Shown one piece after another: positions 33,234-42,332 of a DNA stretch of 64,000 nucleotides (the first letter of the stretch is position 1; every line of letters starts with the position of its first letter). The stretch comes from Streptomyces sp. NBC_01142 (lineage in GTDB: Bacteria; Actinomycetota; Actinomycetes; Streptomycetales; Streptomycetaceae). The notes beneath the pieces were generated by a model that saw nothing but the letters and a program-made list of their open reading frames with translations, was not told where the DNA came from and searched no databases. Both the position numbers and the translations under genes were made by a program. The stretch covers positions 2,554,501 to 2,618,500 of the forward strand of contig NZ_JAPEOR010000002.1 of assembly GCF_026341125.1 (NCBI RefSeq). Direction: 5' to 3'.

Positions 33234-34616
33234 TCACGCCGCCTGGATCTCCAGCCGGGCGCCGAATTCCCGGACCGCCGCCTCCCCGGCGTACGGCTCC
33301 AGCCGCTGCTGGAGGTCGTCGAGGTACTCCGCGCCCCGGCTGGAGCGCAGCGTCCCGAGCAGCTCCACCGCACGCGTGCCCGTGTGGCAGGCCTGCTCCA
33401 CCTCACGCTGCTGGACCTGGGCCGTGGCCAGCAGGACGAGGCCGATCGCACGCCGCCTGGCCCGCGACTCCGGGTGGCCGTCCAGCGCGTCCGCGGCATG
33501 CCGCGCGGCCGCCTCCGCCTGCCCCAGGTCGCGGTAGCAGTGCGCCAGCTCGTCGGCGAGATAGGCGTGATCGAAGTGGGCGATCCACGCAGGATCGTCC
33601 CCCGCCGACGACTCGGCCCGCTCGAGCGCGGCCAGCGCCTTGCCGGCCACGTCGTGGCAGGTCCGGGCGTCCCCGAGCAGAGCGTGGCCGCGTGCCTCGG
33701 CCGCGTAGAACATCGCCAGCGCCCGTGGGGTGACCTGCCCCCGCGTCCCTTCCTGCGCGGCCCGCGCCAGCTGCGCGATCTCCCGCGGGTTGCCGAGCTG
33801 CGCGGCCAGATGACTCATGGAGGCCGCCAGCACATACCCGCCGTACCCCCGGTCTCCCGCCGCCTGGGCCAGCCGCAGCGCCTGGATGTAGTAGCGCTGA
33901 GCGAGCCCCGGCTGGCCGGTGTCGACGGCCATGTAGCCGGCGAGCTCCGTCAGACGCGCGACCGCGGCGAACAGTTCACGGCCGACCGTTTCGCGGTACG
34001 ACCCCGAGAGCAGCCCGGAGACCACACTGTTCAGGTAGTGCACGACGACGGGCCGGACATGACCGCTGCCGAAGCGGTGGTCCAGCTCGGTGAGCGCTCT
34101 GGTCATCGCTCGTACCGCTTCGACGTCCGAGGCTCCCACGCGCGCCCCGGCCGTACGCGCCACCTGGTTGTCGGCGCCGGTGATCAGCCAGTCGCGGCTC
34201 GGCTCGACGAGCGCGGAGGCCGCGACCGCGGACCCCACCAGGAAGTCGCGCCGGCCCACATCGCTGCGCCACAGCTCGCAGACCTGCTCGATGGCGCCCA
34301 TGACGGTGGGCGAGAACTGCAGGCCGACGCCGGTCGCCAGGTTCTTGCCGTTCGCCATGCCGATTTCGTCGATCGTGACCGTACGGCCGAGCTTGCGGCC
34401 CAGCGCTTCGGCGATGATTCCCGGCGCCCGGCCGCGCGGCTGCTGTCCGCGCAGCCAGCGTGCCACCGATGTCTTGTCGTAGCGCAGGTCCAACCCACGC
34501 TCTGCGCCGACCATGTTGACGCGACGGGCGAGGCCGGCGTTGGAACACCCGGCTTCCTGGATGAGCGCCTGCAACCGTTCGTTCGGCTGTCGGGCGACGA
34601 GAGGCCTGGCTGCCAT
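33234..34616 (-). CDS. XRE-type HTH regulator with TPR-like C-terminal domain
   Basis: 460 residues. The N-terminal 75 residues hold a helix-turn-helix (CSNAGLARRVNM, then YDKTSVARWLRGQQPRG). The remainder is helical with TPR-like repeats (GQPGLAQRYYIQALRLAQAAGD, ADELAHCYRDLGQAEAAARHA). This architecture is common in Streptomyces regulators of development and secondary metabolism such as the Nsd group. A membership call is not possible here. It is divergent from the primase-like gene. Confidence 0.85.
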   Translation of the reverse strand: MAARPLVARQPNERLQALIQEAGCSNAGLARRVNMVGAERGLDLRYDKTSVARWLRGQQPRGRAPGIIAEALGRKLGRTVTIDEIGMANGKNLATGVGLQFSPTVMGAIEQVCELWRSDVGRRDFLVGSAVAASALVEPSRDWLITGADNQVARTAGARVGASDVEAVRAMTRALTELDHRFGSGHVRPVVVHYLNSVVSGLLSGSYRETVGRELFAAVARLTELAGYMAVDTGQPGLAQRYYIQALRLAQAAGDRGYGGYVLAASMSHLAAQLGNPREIAQLARAAQEGTRGQVTPRALAMFYAAEARGHALLGDARTCHDVAGKALAALERAESSAGDDPAWIAHFDHAYLADELAHCYRDLGQAEAAARHAADALDGHPESRARRRAIGLVLLATAQVQQREVEQACHTGTRAVELLGTLRSSRGAEYLDDLQQRLEPYAGEAAVREFGARLEIQAA

Positions 34617-35012
34617 GAATACCCCCCTGGGGCCGCGGTGATCTCTGCAGTGATCACTGCCCGGCTGTTATGCGGAGAATGCAGAGAATGCAGAGTTGGT
34701 CAGTTTTTGCCAGGAGACGGCCGCATTGACATCTCCCGCACAGCTCGGCCGACACCTCGACCGTGACGCCCGTTCACGACGTCCCGTTCACGACGTCCCA
34801 TTCACGACGTCCCATTCACGACTTCCTGCTCGTGACGCCGTCCGTGACGACCCGTTCGTTCACGCCCCCTGCGTGTGGCTACCCGCCCGCCGCGGCACAG
34901 CCCCATGCGCGCCCCCACCTGTGCACCCATGCGCCCCGTGTGCAGGATCGATGCTCCACCGCCCGCCGCGACCCGCCCGTAACCCAAGGTGACGGCGGGA
35001 GTTGAGTGTGTC
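34617..35012. other. Gene-free divergent region with direct repeats
   Basis: This holds the promoter side of the XRE gene (GAGAATGCAGAGAATGCAGAG, a 9-bp direct repeat at about 34674-34694, could be an operator) and the 14-bp tandem array at 34773-34828. No gene is supported. Confidence 0.5.
34773..34828. repeat. 14-bp tandem repeat, four units
   Basis: The unit TTCACGACGTCCCG/A is repeated four times, the last copy degenerate. It lies between divergent genes and outside any supported coding frame. Confidence 0.9.
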
Positions 35013-35735
35013 GTGGAAGAGACCATCGGAGTCACGGAAGCCGTACAGATCCCCCAGCAGCGAGGTCAGCAGCTGCTGGACAATGCCGTGCGGTACGCGG
35101 AAGAGCGGCACTGGGACGTGTTCCCCGGCACCTGGCTGGAGGCGGTGGACGGCAGGGAACGTTGCTCGTGCGGCGAAGCCGCCTGCCCCTCACCCGGCGC
35201 CCACCCGGCCAGGCCGGACTGGGCGAACCAGGCGACCGGCAGCGCGGTGGGGGCACGACGGCTGTGGTCGAAGCAGCCGACCGCGTCGATCCTGCTGCCG
35301 ACGGGCCGCACCTTCGACGCTCTCGACGTCCCGGAATCGGCCGGTTTCCTGGCGCTGGCGCGGCTGGAGCGGATGGATCTCCCGCTCGGCCCGGTGACCT
35401 GCACGCCCGACCGCCGGATGCTGTTCTTCGTCCTTCCCGGCGCTGCGCAGAAGGTCCCCGACCTGGTCCGCAAACTCGGCTGGGTACCGAGCGCCATCGA
35501 CCTGATCGCGCGGAGCGAGGGCCACTACGTCGCGGCGCCGCCGACCCGTCTCGGCGGCCATGGCGCGGTGCAGTGGGCCCGCCGCCCCACACCCGCCAAC
35601 CGCTGGCTGCCGGACGCGGACGAGCTGATCCAGCCGCTGGCGTACGCGTGCGGAAGGGACGCGGCGGCGGAGCGGACCAGGGGCGGACCGGGAGCGCACA
35701 GCGCGGGTCGCGGGCAGGCCGGCCGACGAGGGTAA
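35013..35735 (+). CDS. Bifunctional DNA primase/polymerase-like (Prim-Pol N-terminal) protein
   Basis: About 240 residues. The sequence AVRYAEERHWDVFPGTWLEA, CSCGEAACPSPGAHP and HPARPDWANQAT is the conserved opening of prim-pol domains found in Streptomyces and in plasmid replication proteins. The catalytic acidic motif is not obvious and the protein stops after the N-terminal domain, so priming activity is doubtful. The start is GTG 35013, or GTG 34989 in the same frame; GGCGGGAG lies between them. The C-terminal tail (RGGPGAHSAGRGQAGRRG) is low complexity and runs into repeat-rich DNA. Confidence 0.75.
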   Translation: MEETIGVTEAVQIPQQRGQQLLDNAVRYAEERHWDVFPGTWLEAVDGRERCSCGEAACPSPGAHPARPDWANQATGSAVGARRLWSKQPTASILLPTGRTFDALDVPESAGFLALARLERMDLPLGPVTCTPDRRMLFFVLPGAAQKVPDLVRKLGWVPSAIDLIARSEGHYVAAPPTRLGGHGAVQWARRPTPANRWLPDADELIQPLAYACGRDAAAERTRGGPGAHSAGRGQAGRRG

Positions 35736-35878
35736 ACGACGACCAGGGGGAGGCGACCGGGGGGAGGCGACCGGGAAATCGACCGGGGGTAATCGGCCCT
35801 GTACAACGCGGGCCGCGGGCAGGGGGGCCGTACTTAAAGTGGACCTGTACATACGGGGACACCGAAAGGCGGGGCACC
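35736..35878. repeat. Short intergenic segment of degenerate repeats
   Basis: GGGGGAGGCGACCGG units occur twice, followed by related GACCGGG pieces. An upstream GCGGGTCGCGGGCAGG has a second copy, GCGGGCCGCGGGCAGG, near 35808. GAAAGGCGGGG at the end serves as the ribosome binding site of the ABC gene. Confidence 0.7.
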
Positions 35879-36697
35879 ATGCCGGACCGGGCAGTTGGAG
35901 CCACAGAGGCGGGCGGGGCGCGAACGGCGTCGGCCGCCGTTCGTGTGGAGGGTCTGTGGAAGCGGTTCGGCGAGCAGATCGCGGTCGCGGGAATCGATCT
36001 CACGCTCCCCGCAGGCCAGTTCATCGGTCTGGTCGGACCGAACGGCGCGGGCAAGACGACGACCCTCTCGATGGTGACGGGCCTGCTGCGCCCCGACCAG
36101 GGCCGGGTGGAGGTGGCGGGCCACGACGTCTGGCACGATCCGGTCGAGGTGAAGTCCCGCATCGGCGTACTCCCGGAGGGCCTGCGGCTGTTCGAGCGGC
36201 TCTCGGGCCGTGAGCTCCTCGGGTACAGCGGACGTCTGCGGGGCCTGCCGGGCGACGAGGTCGACAAGCGCGCCGCACAGCTCCTGGACGTACTGGACCT
36301 GGCGGGCGCGCAGCACAAACTGGTCGTCGACTACTCGACGGGCATGCGGAAGAAGATCGGGCTCGCCTCCGCCCTGCTCCACAACCCGGAAGTGCTGTTC
36401 CTGGACGAGCCGTTCGAAGGCGTCGACCCGGTCTCGGCACAGACGATCCGCGGAGTGCTCGAGCGGTACACCGGCTCGGGCGCGACGGTCGTCTTCTCCA
36501 GCCATGTGATGGAGCTGGTGGAGTCGCTGTGCGACTGGGTGGCGGTGATGGCGGCGGGCCGCATCCGCGCACAGGGCCCGCTGGCGGAGGTACGGGGCGA
36601 TGCGCCCTCGCTCCAGAGCGCGTTCCTGGAGCTGGTCGGCGCGAGCGAGCGGCGCACGGCGGAGTCGCTCGACTGGCTCGGCGGCGGTACGCGTTGA
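35879..36697 (+). CDS. ABC transporter ATP-binding protein
   Basis: A 272-residue ATPase of an ABC-2-type exporter. Walker A is GPNGAGKTT (about 54-62), the signature YSTGMRKKIGLA replaces the usual LSGGQ, Walker B is VLFLDEPFEGVDP and the switch histidine is in VFSSHVME. The YSTGMRKK form is typical of ABC-2 exporters. ATG 35879 follows GGCGGGG. The permease gene starts in its stop codon (TTGA), so they form one unit. The substrate is unknown. Confidence 0.92.
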   Translation: MPDRAVGATEAGGARTASAAVRVEGLWKRFGEQIAVAGIDLTLPAGQFIGLVGPNGAGKTTTLSMVTGLLRPDQGRVEVAGHDVWHDPVEVKSRIGVLPEGLRLFERLSGRELLGYSGRLRGLPGDEVDKRAAQLLDVLDLAGAQHKLVVDYSTGMRKKIGLASALLHNPEVLFLDEPFEGVDPVSAQTIRGVLERYTGSGATVVFSSHVMELVESLCDWVAVMAAGRIRAQGPLAEVRGDAPSLQSAFLELVGASERRTAESLDWLGGGTR

Positions 36698-38289
36698 ACA
36701 CATCCGCCCTCACCCCGGTCTTCATCCGCCTCAAGCTGTCGCTGCTGCGCAACGGGCTGCGCCAGTCGTCCGGCCGCACGGCCGCGTACATCTTCTCCAT
36801 GGTCGTGACGCTGCTCTTCGCGGCGCTGCAGCTCATCGGCCTGATCGGGCTGCGCGGAAGCGATCACGCGGTGTCGCTGGTGGTGCTGCTGACAGCGGTA
36901 CTCGCTCTCGGCTGGACGTTCATGCCGCTGTTCTTCCCGAGCGGGGACGAGACGCTCGACCCGACCCGTCTGGTGATGCTGCCGCTGCGTCCGCAGCCTC
37001 TTGTACGGGCCCTGCTCGTCGCCTCCCTGGTGGGGATCGGCCCGCTGTTCACGCTCTGCCTGGCGGTGGGCTCGGCATTCGCCCTCGCGCACGGCGCCTT
37101 CGCGGTGGTCGTCTCGGTGGTGGCCGTCCCCCTGACCCTGCTGGTGTGCGTGGCGCTGGCACGGGCGGTCGCGGCGGCCAACATCCGCCTGCTGACCTCG
37201 CGCAAGGGCCGCGACCTGGCGGTGCTGAGCGGCCTGGTGATCGCGATCGGCGTCCAGCTCGTGAACTTCGGCGCGCAGCGGATCTCCGAGGCGGGCGGAC
37301 TCTCGGCGCTGCACCCGGCGGCCGGGATCGTACGGTGGCTGCCGCCGGCGTCCGCGATGGGCGCGGTGGACTCCGCGAGCGAGGGTGCGTACGCGGTCGC
37401 GGCGGGGCAGTTGGCCGTGTCGGCCGTGGCCCTGCTTCTCCTGCTGCACTCCTGGCAGCGCAGCCTGACGAAGCTGATGACGGCCGGGGACGGCTCGACA
37501 CTGGCGGCGGCTTCGGAGCCGACCCGCAAGGAGTCCTCGTCCGGCATCCATCGCCTGCTGCCCGAGGGCCGTACGGGCGCGGTGATGCAGCGCAGTCTGC
37601 GCTATGTGTGGCGCGACCCGAAGACGAAGGCCTCGTGGATGGCGGCGCTGGCGATCGGTCTGATCGTGCCGCTGTTCAACGCCCTGCAGGGCACGGGCTC
37701 GATCTACTTGGCATGCTTCGCGGCGGGGATGCTCGGCATCCAGATGTACAACCAGTTCGGCCAGGACACCTCGTCCTTCTGGATGGTGGCGATGACGATC
37801 TCGTCCACCCGGGATGCGTACGAGGAACTGCGCGCCCGCGCGCTGGCACTGCTGGTGATCACCCTCCCGTACACGGCGGCGGTCGTGATCCTCACCGCCG
37901 CGCTGCTGGGCAACTGGCGGGCACTGCCGGAGGTGCTGGGCCTGTCCTTCGCCCTGCTGGGCGCAATGCTGGCGACGGGGGCCGTGGCCTCGGCCCGCTT
38001 CCCGTACTCCATCCCGCAGGACAGCGCGTACAAGAACGTGGCCCCGGGGCAGGCCGGGCTCGCCTGGATCTCGATCTTCGGCGGCATGATCGCGGCGGCG
38101 CTGCTGTGCGCCCCGGTGATCGCCCTGACGATCTGGCTGCACGCGGTGAACGCCCAGTCGGCGCTGTGGCTGCTGCTTCCGGCGGGAGCGGCGTACGGCG
38201 CGCTCATCGGCTGGGCGGGGGTGCGAATGGCGGCGCCGCAGACGGCCGGCAGGCTGCCGGAAATCCTGGCGGCGGTGAGCAAGGCGTAA
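36694..38289 (+). CDS. ABC-2-like transporter permease
   Basis: 531 residues with about 11-12 hydrophobic segments in two groups, separated by a cytoplasmic loop around residues 260-300 (EPTRKESSSGIHRLLPEGR). The start is TTG 36694, overlapping the ATPase stop by four bases; the frame is open upstream, but that part overlaps the ATPase. It resembles the large permeases of Streptomyces two-gene exporters. No substrate clue is visible. Confidence 0.87.
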   Translation: MNTSALTPVFIRLKLSLLRNGLRQSSGRTAAYIFSMVVTLLFAALQLIGLIGLRGSDHAVSLVVLLTAVLALGWTFMPLFFPSGDETLDPTRLVMLPLRPQPLVRALLVASLVGIGPLFTLCLAVGSAFALAHGAFAVVVSVVAVPLTLLVCVALARAVAAANIRLLTSRKGRDLAVLSGLVIAIGVQLVNFGAQRISEAGGLSALHPAAGIVRWLPPASAMGAVDSASEGAYAVAAGQLAVSAVALLLLLHSWQRSLTKLMTAGDGSTLAAASEPTRKESSSGIHRLLPEGRTGAVMQRSLRYVWRDPKTKASWMAALAIGLIVPLFNALQGTGSIYLACFAAGMLGIQMYNQFGQDTSSFWMVAMTISSTRDAYEELRARALALLVITLPYTAAVVILTAALLGNWRALPEVLGLSFALLGAMLATGAVASARFPYSIPQDSAYKNVAPGQAGLAWISIFGGMIAAALLCAPVIALTIWLHAVNAQSALWLLLPAGAAYGALIGWAGVRMAAPQTAGRLPEILAAVSKA

Positions 38290-38338
38290 CGGACCCTGCG
38301 CCTGGGGCGCTTCGCGACCGTGAAGTAGCGTGAGGCCC

Positions 38339-39229
38339 ATGTCGACGCCGCCGCCGAACCCTTACGCGCAGCCGCAGTACCCGCAGCAACCTCCGTATCC
38401 GCAGCAGCCGCAGCCGGGGTACGGGGGTCAGCCGCCGTACCCGCAGGCCGGATACGGACAGCAGCCGTACCCGGGGCAGGGCGGCCCCGGTGGCTGGGGC
38501 GGGCCGCCGATGGGACCGCCGCCTCCGCCTCCGCCGCCCAAGAACAAGGGCCCGATGATCGCGATCATCACGGTGGCGTGCATTGCGGGAGTCCTGGCCA
38601 TCTCCTGGTTCGGCAACAACGTCAATCTCCGAAAGAGCAGCAGCAACGACCGCGGCAGCAGCAGCAGCGGCAGTAGCAGCGACCGCGGCGGCAGCAACGA
38701 CGGCTTCCCCGAGGCGAAGTACCGGCTCACCGTTCCCCAGACACTGCTCGACGGAAAGTACAAGCTGTCCGACGACCAGTCCGCCCGGCAACAGGACAAG
38801 CTGACGGGCGCGAGCGAGGCCGACATCCGCGATCCCAAGGCCGCGGTGGCGCAGTACGTCTCGACGTCCGAGACCGGCGTCCTGGTCATCTCGGGCATGT
38901 ACGGCAGCATCAGGAACCCGGACACGGCCCGCACCAAGATGCTGAAGGGCGCCAGCGAGGCCGACGGAGCCGAAGTCGGCGTAGCGCCCAAGGACTTCAC
39001 CCCGGCCGGCTCGGGCATCACGGTCACCTGCCAGGTACTGAAGGCCGAGCAGGCGGGCGGCGGCACCAGCACGATCCCGATGTGCGCCTGGGGCGACGAC
39101 AACACCGGCGCCTCGGTGGGCCTGATCACGCCGGAGTCGGCGAAGCAGTCTCCGGAAGAGGTCGACCTCGAGGCAGTGGCGGAGGCCACGGTGAAGGTAC
39201 GCGAGGAGATGCGGAAGCCGATCGGCTGA
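38339..39229 (+). CDS. Single-pass membrane protein with proline/tyrosine-rich N-terminus
   Basis: 296 residues of unknown function. The first 70 residues are a YPQQPPYPQQPQPGYGG-type disordered tail that ends in PPPPPPPP. One transmembrane helix follows at about 73-93 (GPMIAIITVACIAGVLAISW), then a serine-rich linker and an external domain of about 180 residues (KYRLTVPQTLLDGKYKL) seen in many actinobacterial proteins. ATG 38339 is preceded by GTGAGG. The gene lies 49 bp after the permease on the same strand, but there is no sign of coupling. Confidence 0.82.
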   Translation: MSTPPPNPYAQPQYPQQPPYPQQPQPGYGGQPPYPQAGYGQQPYPGQGGPGGWGGPPMGPPPPPPPPKNKGPMIAIITVACIAGVLAISWFGNNVNLRKSSSNDRGSSSSGSSSDRGGSNDGFPEAKYRLTVPQTLLDGKYKLSDDQSARQQDKLTGASEADIRDPKAAVAQYVSTSETGVLVISGMYGSIRNPDTARTKMLKGASEADGAEVGVAPKDFTPAGSGITVTCQVLKAEQAGGGTSTIPMCAWGDDNTGASVGLITPESAKQSPEEVDLEAVAEATVKVREEMRKPIG

Positions 39230-39730
39230 CGGCGGCACGGCCCTCGTTCTCCGGAACGGGTGACGACAGCAACTGCGCGGAGGTGGGTCCGGCCACGGTC
39301 GGCATCCGCCTCCGCGGCAGCGAAACCTCCACCGTGGTCCTCTCCACCACACGCACACAACTACGCGCCCTCAGAGGGGCCGTCAAGCCTGGGGCAACCG
39401 GTTAGCGCACGTATACGACCCGCCCCGCAGACCTGCCGCACCGCGTAGCCCGCACCCGTCGCCGAGCGACACTTTCCAGTCGAAGCGAGCTTCACAGGGG
39501 AGAATCCCGCCCGGGCATCTGCGCAGGTCAGACGGTAGTTTTCCGTTGCACCACTGAAGATCGTCCATATGACGGACACCCCTTCACACCCGCCCCGAGC
39601 AGCCCGAACGACCATTCGGTCACCCATGCGTGAACGTACGCGGCCGGAAAGTAGCGATCGATGTGCGCTCACTGTCCGCGTGCGCAAGACTCCCGACCGC
39701 AATCACACCTCAAGCGAAGGAGCTTCACAC
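39230..39730. other. Gene-free stretch before the protease inhibitor gene
   Basis: Open frames here lack codon bias and recognisable motifs. Composition is less GC-rich from about 39480 to 39730, and the inhibitor promoter is expected near its end. A relic of a lost gene cannot be excluded. Confidence 0.4.
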
Positions 39731-40177
39731 ATGCGTTACAACCGCAACACATTCGCCGCGTCCGCCATAGCCACCGCCCTCCTCCTTTCCGGCACCGCGG
39801 CTGCGGGCGTCGCGCAGGCCAAGCCCGCGCAGCCGGACAGCCTGTACGCCCCCTCCTCACTCGTACTGACCGTCGGCAAGGGCGCCGACGCCGCGACGGC
39901 CACCGTCGAGCGGGCCGTGACCCTGGAGTGCGCGCCCCGGCCCGGTGGCAGCCACCCGTCACCGCGGTCCGCGTGTACGGATCTGGCGGCCATCAACGGC
40001 CAGTTCGCCCAGCTGGTCGCCTCCTCTTCCCAGAAGCCGTGCACGCGGCAATGGGACCCGGTCGTGATCACCGCCGCCGGAGTGTGGGAGGGGAAGCGTG
40101 TCACCTGGTCGATCACCTTCGGCAACGCGTGCGAGATGGCGGGGAGCATGGCCGAGAACTCGGTCTTCGCCTTCTGA
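39731..40177 (+). CDS. Subtilisin inhibitor-like (SSI) secreted protease inhibitor
   Basis: 148 residues. A classic Sec signal peptide ends in AGVAQA before KPAQ. The mature part has the SSI fold features: LVLTVGKG, the paired cysteines, and the reactive region KPCTRQWDPVVITAAGVWEGKRV, ending NSVFAF as in family members. The residue at the P1 position after C-T is Arg; subtilisin-type SSI has Met, so this one should prefer trypsin-like proteases. AAGGAG lies 8 bases before ATG 39731. In streptomycetes such inhibitors restrain extracellular proteases during mycelial turnover. Confidence 0.92.
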   Translation: MRYNRNTFAASAIATALLLSGTAAAGVAQAKPAQPDSLYAPSSLVLTVGKGADAATATVERAVTLECAPRPGGSHPSPRSACTDLAAINGQFAQLVASSSQKPCTRQWDPVVITAAGVWEGKRVTWSITFGNACEMAGSMAENSVFAF

Positions 40178-40186
40178 CGGGACCCG

Positions 40187-40948
40187 TCACACGACGTTCC
40201 ACGAGGCCGGCAGCTCACCCCCGCAGAAGACACATACGAAGTCGCCCTCCCGCACGACGCTGACCTCCCCGCAGGCGACGCACCGCCGGAAGACGACCTC
40301 GTACGTGAAACCGTCAGGACGACCGATCCCGACCCGATCCAGCGCGTCCGCGACCGCCGACCATGAATCGAGGTCGGGGCAGTAGCCGGTCGACTGGTTG
40401 CTGACCTCGCAGATCGCCCAACCGACGCCGCCGCGGCTGAAGGCGATCTCCCCCGCACCGAGCACCGCCCCGCGTCCGGCACAGGCGACATGCTCACTGC
40501 GCCGCGGCGCCAGCCGAAGGTCCCCGTCCCCGTCGACGACATACGTGAACGGCTCCGCCAGTTCGTCAACCGCCTGGTCCGAGGCCCACGCCTCGAAGTC
40601 GTCGAGGGTACGGATCACCCGCCCCTCGCTCCCGGGCCGAACGGCGGCCCGGATCTCGGCGGGCCCCACATATCCGTAACGCCGGTACCCCGCCGAGGAG
40701 ATGGTGATCCAGGCGCGCAGTCCCGCCACCCCGTCGCCCGAGAGCTGAACCTTCGCGGCATGCGGAGGGCTGACGACGTCCACGCGCCGTTCGCCATATC
40801 TGACGATCCAGTCCAGGACGACGCGTCCGGATTCAAAGACCTGCCCAGGCCGGACGACGCCGCCCACACACCGCACCACGCACACGGCTGTGCCCGGCCC
40901 GGCCTCCTCCACCGACACGATCTGCAACTCGCCGTGGCCGGCATCCAT
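40187..40948 (-). CDS. Conserved hypothetical protein with C-terminal zinc ribbon
   Basis: 253 residues of unknown function. An N-terminal small beta-barrel-like segment (VEEAGPGTAVCVVRCVGGVVRPGQVFE) recalls translation-factor domain 2. The C-terminus has a CxxC...CxxC zinc ribbon (CVACGEVSVVREGDFVCVFCGGEL). The start is ATG 40948 with GGGAGAGG upstream; GTG 40954 is possible. It is divergent from the DUF1266 gene with 49 bp between starts, and its stop lies 10 bp from that of the inhibitor gene. Confidence 0.78.
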   Translation of the reverse strand: MDAGHGELQIVSVEEAGPGTAVCVVRCVGGVVRPGQVFESGRVVLDWIVRYGERRVDVVSPPHAAKVQLSGDGVAGLRAWITISSAGYRRYGYVGPAEIRAAVRPGSEGRVIRTLDDFEAWASDQAVDELAEPFTYVVDGDGDLRLAPRRSEHVACAGRGAVLGAGEIAFSRGGVGWAICEVSNQSTGYCPDLDSWSAVADALDRVGIGRPDGFTYEVVFRRCVACGEVSVVREGDFVCVFCGGELPASWNVV

Positions 40949-40997
40949 GCGCACACCTCTCTCCCGGGCCAGGAAGCCTGTTTATAGGGTTCAGTCC

Positions 40998-42212
40998 ATG
41001 GGGATGCGCGACGGAGGCCGGCCGGACGACACAGCCTACGCACAGGCATGGCGGGCGCCGACGGATGTGGAACAGCGGCTGTACGACGCGAAGCTGCACG
41101 GCGAGTGGGGGACGTACTTCGACGTCCTGGCCGGTGCACGGCTGTTCCATGCGATGTCTCGGGCGAAGGCCGAGGCCGATCCGGACATACTGACCTGGAC
41201 TCCGTACTGGAACCCGGCAAACCGCTCGTACTGCTTCGCCTTCCTCACCGAGGGCCTGCTTCCCGCGCCGATGCCGGACCCGGTGTTTCTCAGAACCTCG
41301 CTCGGGGACCTCGCGCGACGCGCGTTCTGGGACGGCGCCTGGATGGCGATCAACCCCGGCACCCCGTGCGAGGCCTACTTCCCGGCCACCCCGGCCCACC
41401 GCGCCGAGTGGAAGCAACACGACCTCCGAGCACCGGGCACCAGACAGCCGACGACCCTGCGCGCGCTACGGGTCGGCGGCCCGCTGCATGGACCCGTGGC
41501 CCACGGACTGGCGTGCGGCGCGCTGTTGTGCGTGAGCAACGGTTCACTGTGGAACGCGATGGGCTGGCACGGAACGGGCTTCCACTCCGAACGGGAACGT
41601 CTGCTGGAGTGGTGGGGCATCGCGAGCCGGGTGCAGTGGCAGGCGTACGAGGAGCAGCTGCTGAACGGCCGGATGAGCGACCCGATGTGGGAGTTCGCCC
41701 TGAAGATCCGCAGGGCTCTGGCCGACGAACTCGGCGGTGCCGCGGTCGAAGCCGGGCTCTGGCGGCATGTGTCGGAGAGCTCGATGCGCGGGCGGGCGCA
41801 GGAAACCGGCGACGCCGATGGCCTGGAAGAGGCGATCGACGCCGTGCAACAGTTCATCGGACGCGTCACCCGCTACGAGGCGCGCTTCCGCGCCGACGGC
41901 CTCCTCGCCGAGAACCGCCAGGTGCGCTCGGTCCTCGCCTGGGACTACGGCCGGGCGTCCAAGATGGCGCGCTGGGGCCTGGGCGCGCGCTTCTGCGAAC
42001 TCCCGGAGGCGGAAGCGGCAGTGGTCCGGGCGGGCGAGGTCAGCAAGGCTTCGTACGACTCGTGGGAGGACTTCTCCGCCGGGTACGTCCTGGGCCGCTG
42101 CCTGCACTTCGACGGGGAGGAGTTCGGCACGTGGTACGGCAACATGCTGGACGCCCACCGCATCCTGACGACGGATCCGGGCAGCCCTTGGCTCAACATT
42201 CCCTGGAAGTGA
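40998..42212 (+). CDS. DUF1266 domain-containing protein
   Basis: 404 residues. The C-terminal ~180 residues (RVTRYEARFRADGLL, VLAWDYGRASKMARWGLGARFC, YVLGRCLHFDGEEFGTWYGNML) match the DUF1266 pattern found in many streptomycetes and in some proteobacterial toxin-related loci; no biochemical role is established. The N-terminal half is unassigned. No signal peptide or membrane helix is present. ATG 40998 was chosen over upstream frames since it follows TTTATAGGG, a likely -10 region, at about 40980. Confidence 0.82.
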   Translation: MGMRDGGRPDDTAYAQAWRAPTDVEQRLYDAKLHGEWGTYFDVLAGARLFHAMSRAKAEADPDILTWTPYWNPANRSYCFAFLTEGLLPAPMPDPVFLRTSLGDLARRAFWDGAWMAINPGTPCEAYFPATPAHRAEWKQHDLRAPGTRQPTTLRALRVGGPLHGPVAHGLACGALLCVSNGSLWNAMGWHGTGFHSERERLLEWWGIASRVQWQAYEEQLLNGRMSDPMWEFALKIRRALADELGGAAVEAGLWRHVSESSMRGRAQETGDADGLEEAIDAVQQFIGRVTRYEARFRADGLLAENRQVRSVLAWDYGRASKMARWGLGARFCELPEAEAAVVRAGEVSKASYDSWEDFSAGYVLGRCLHFDGEEFGTWYGNMLDAHRILTTDPGSPWLNIPWK

Positions 42213-42332
42213 CATGGTCACGCGTCGGACCAGGGCGCCGAACCCCCTCCCCGAACGGCAGTTGCGGTCGGCTCGCTTCCCCGGACAACGACGCCGCAGA
42301 ATCAGGACCGGTCGTGGAGCCTCTCCGTCGCG

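Noticed and set aside
39361..39702. A 113-codon minus-strand frame in the gap before the inhibitor gene
   Set aside because: No codon bias, no motif and no ribosome binding site; not supported as a gene, though a decayed gene is possible.
39731..40177. SSI-type inhibitor as the natural inhibitor of the trypsin-kinase fusion
   Set aside because: The inhibitor is secreted while the fusion protein has no signal peptide or membrane helix, so they should not meet.
40175..40189. Palindrome TGACGGGACCCGTCA between the inhibitor and hypothetical genes
   Set aside because: It consists of the two convergent stop codons (TGA and its complement) plus a short stem, so it is better seen as a possible terminator stem than an operator; the arm spacing differs from the operator family.
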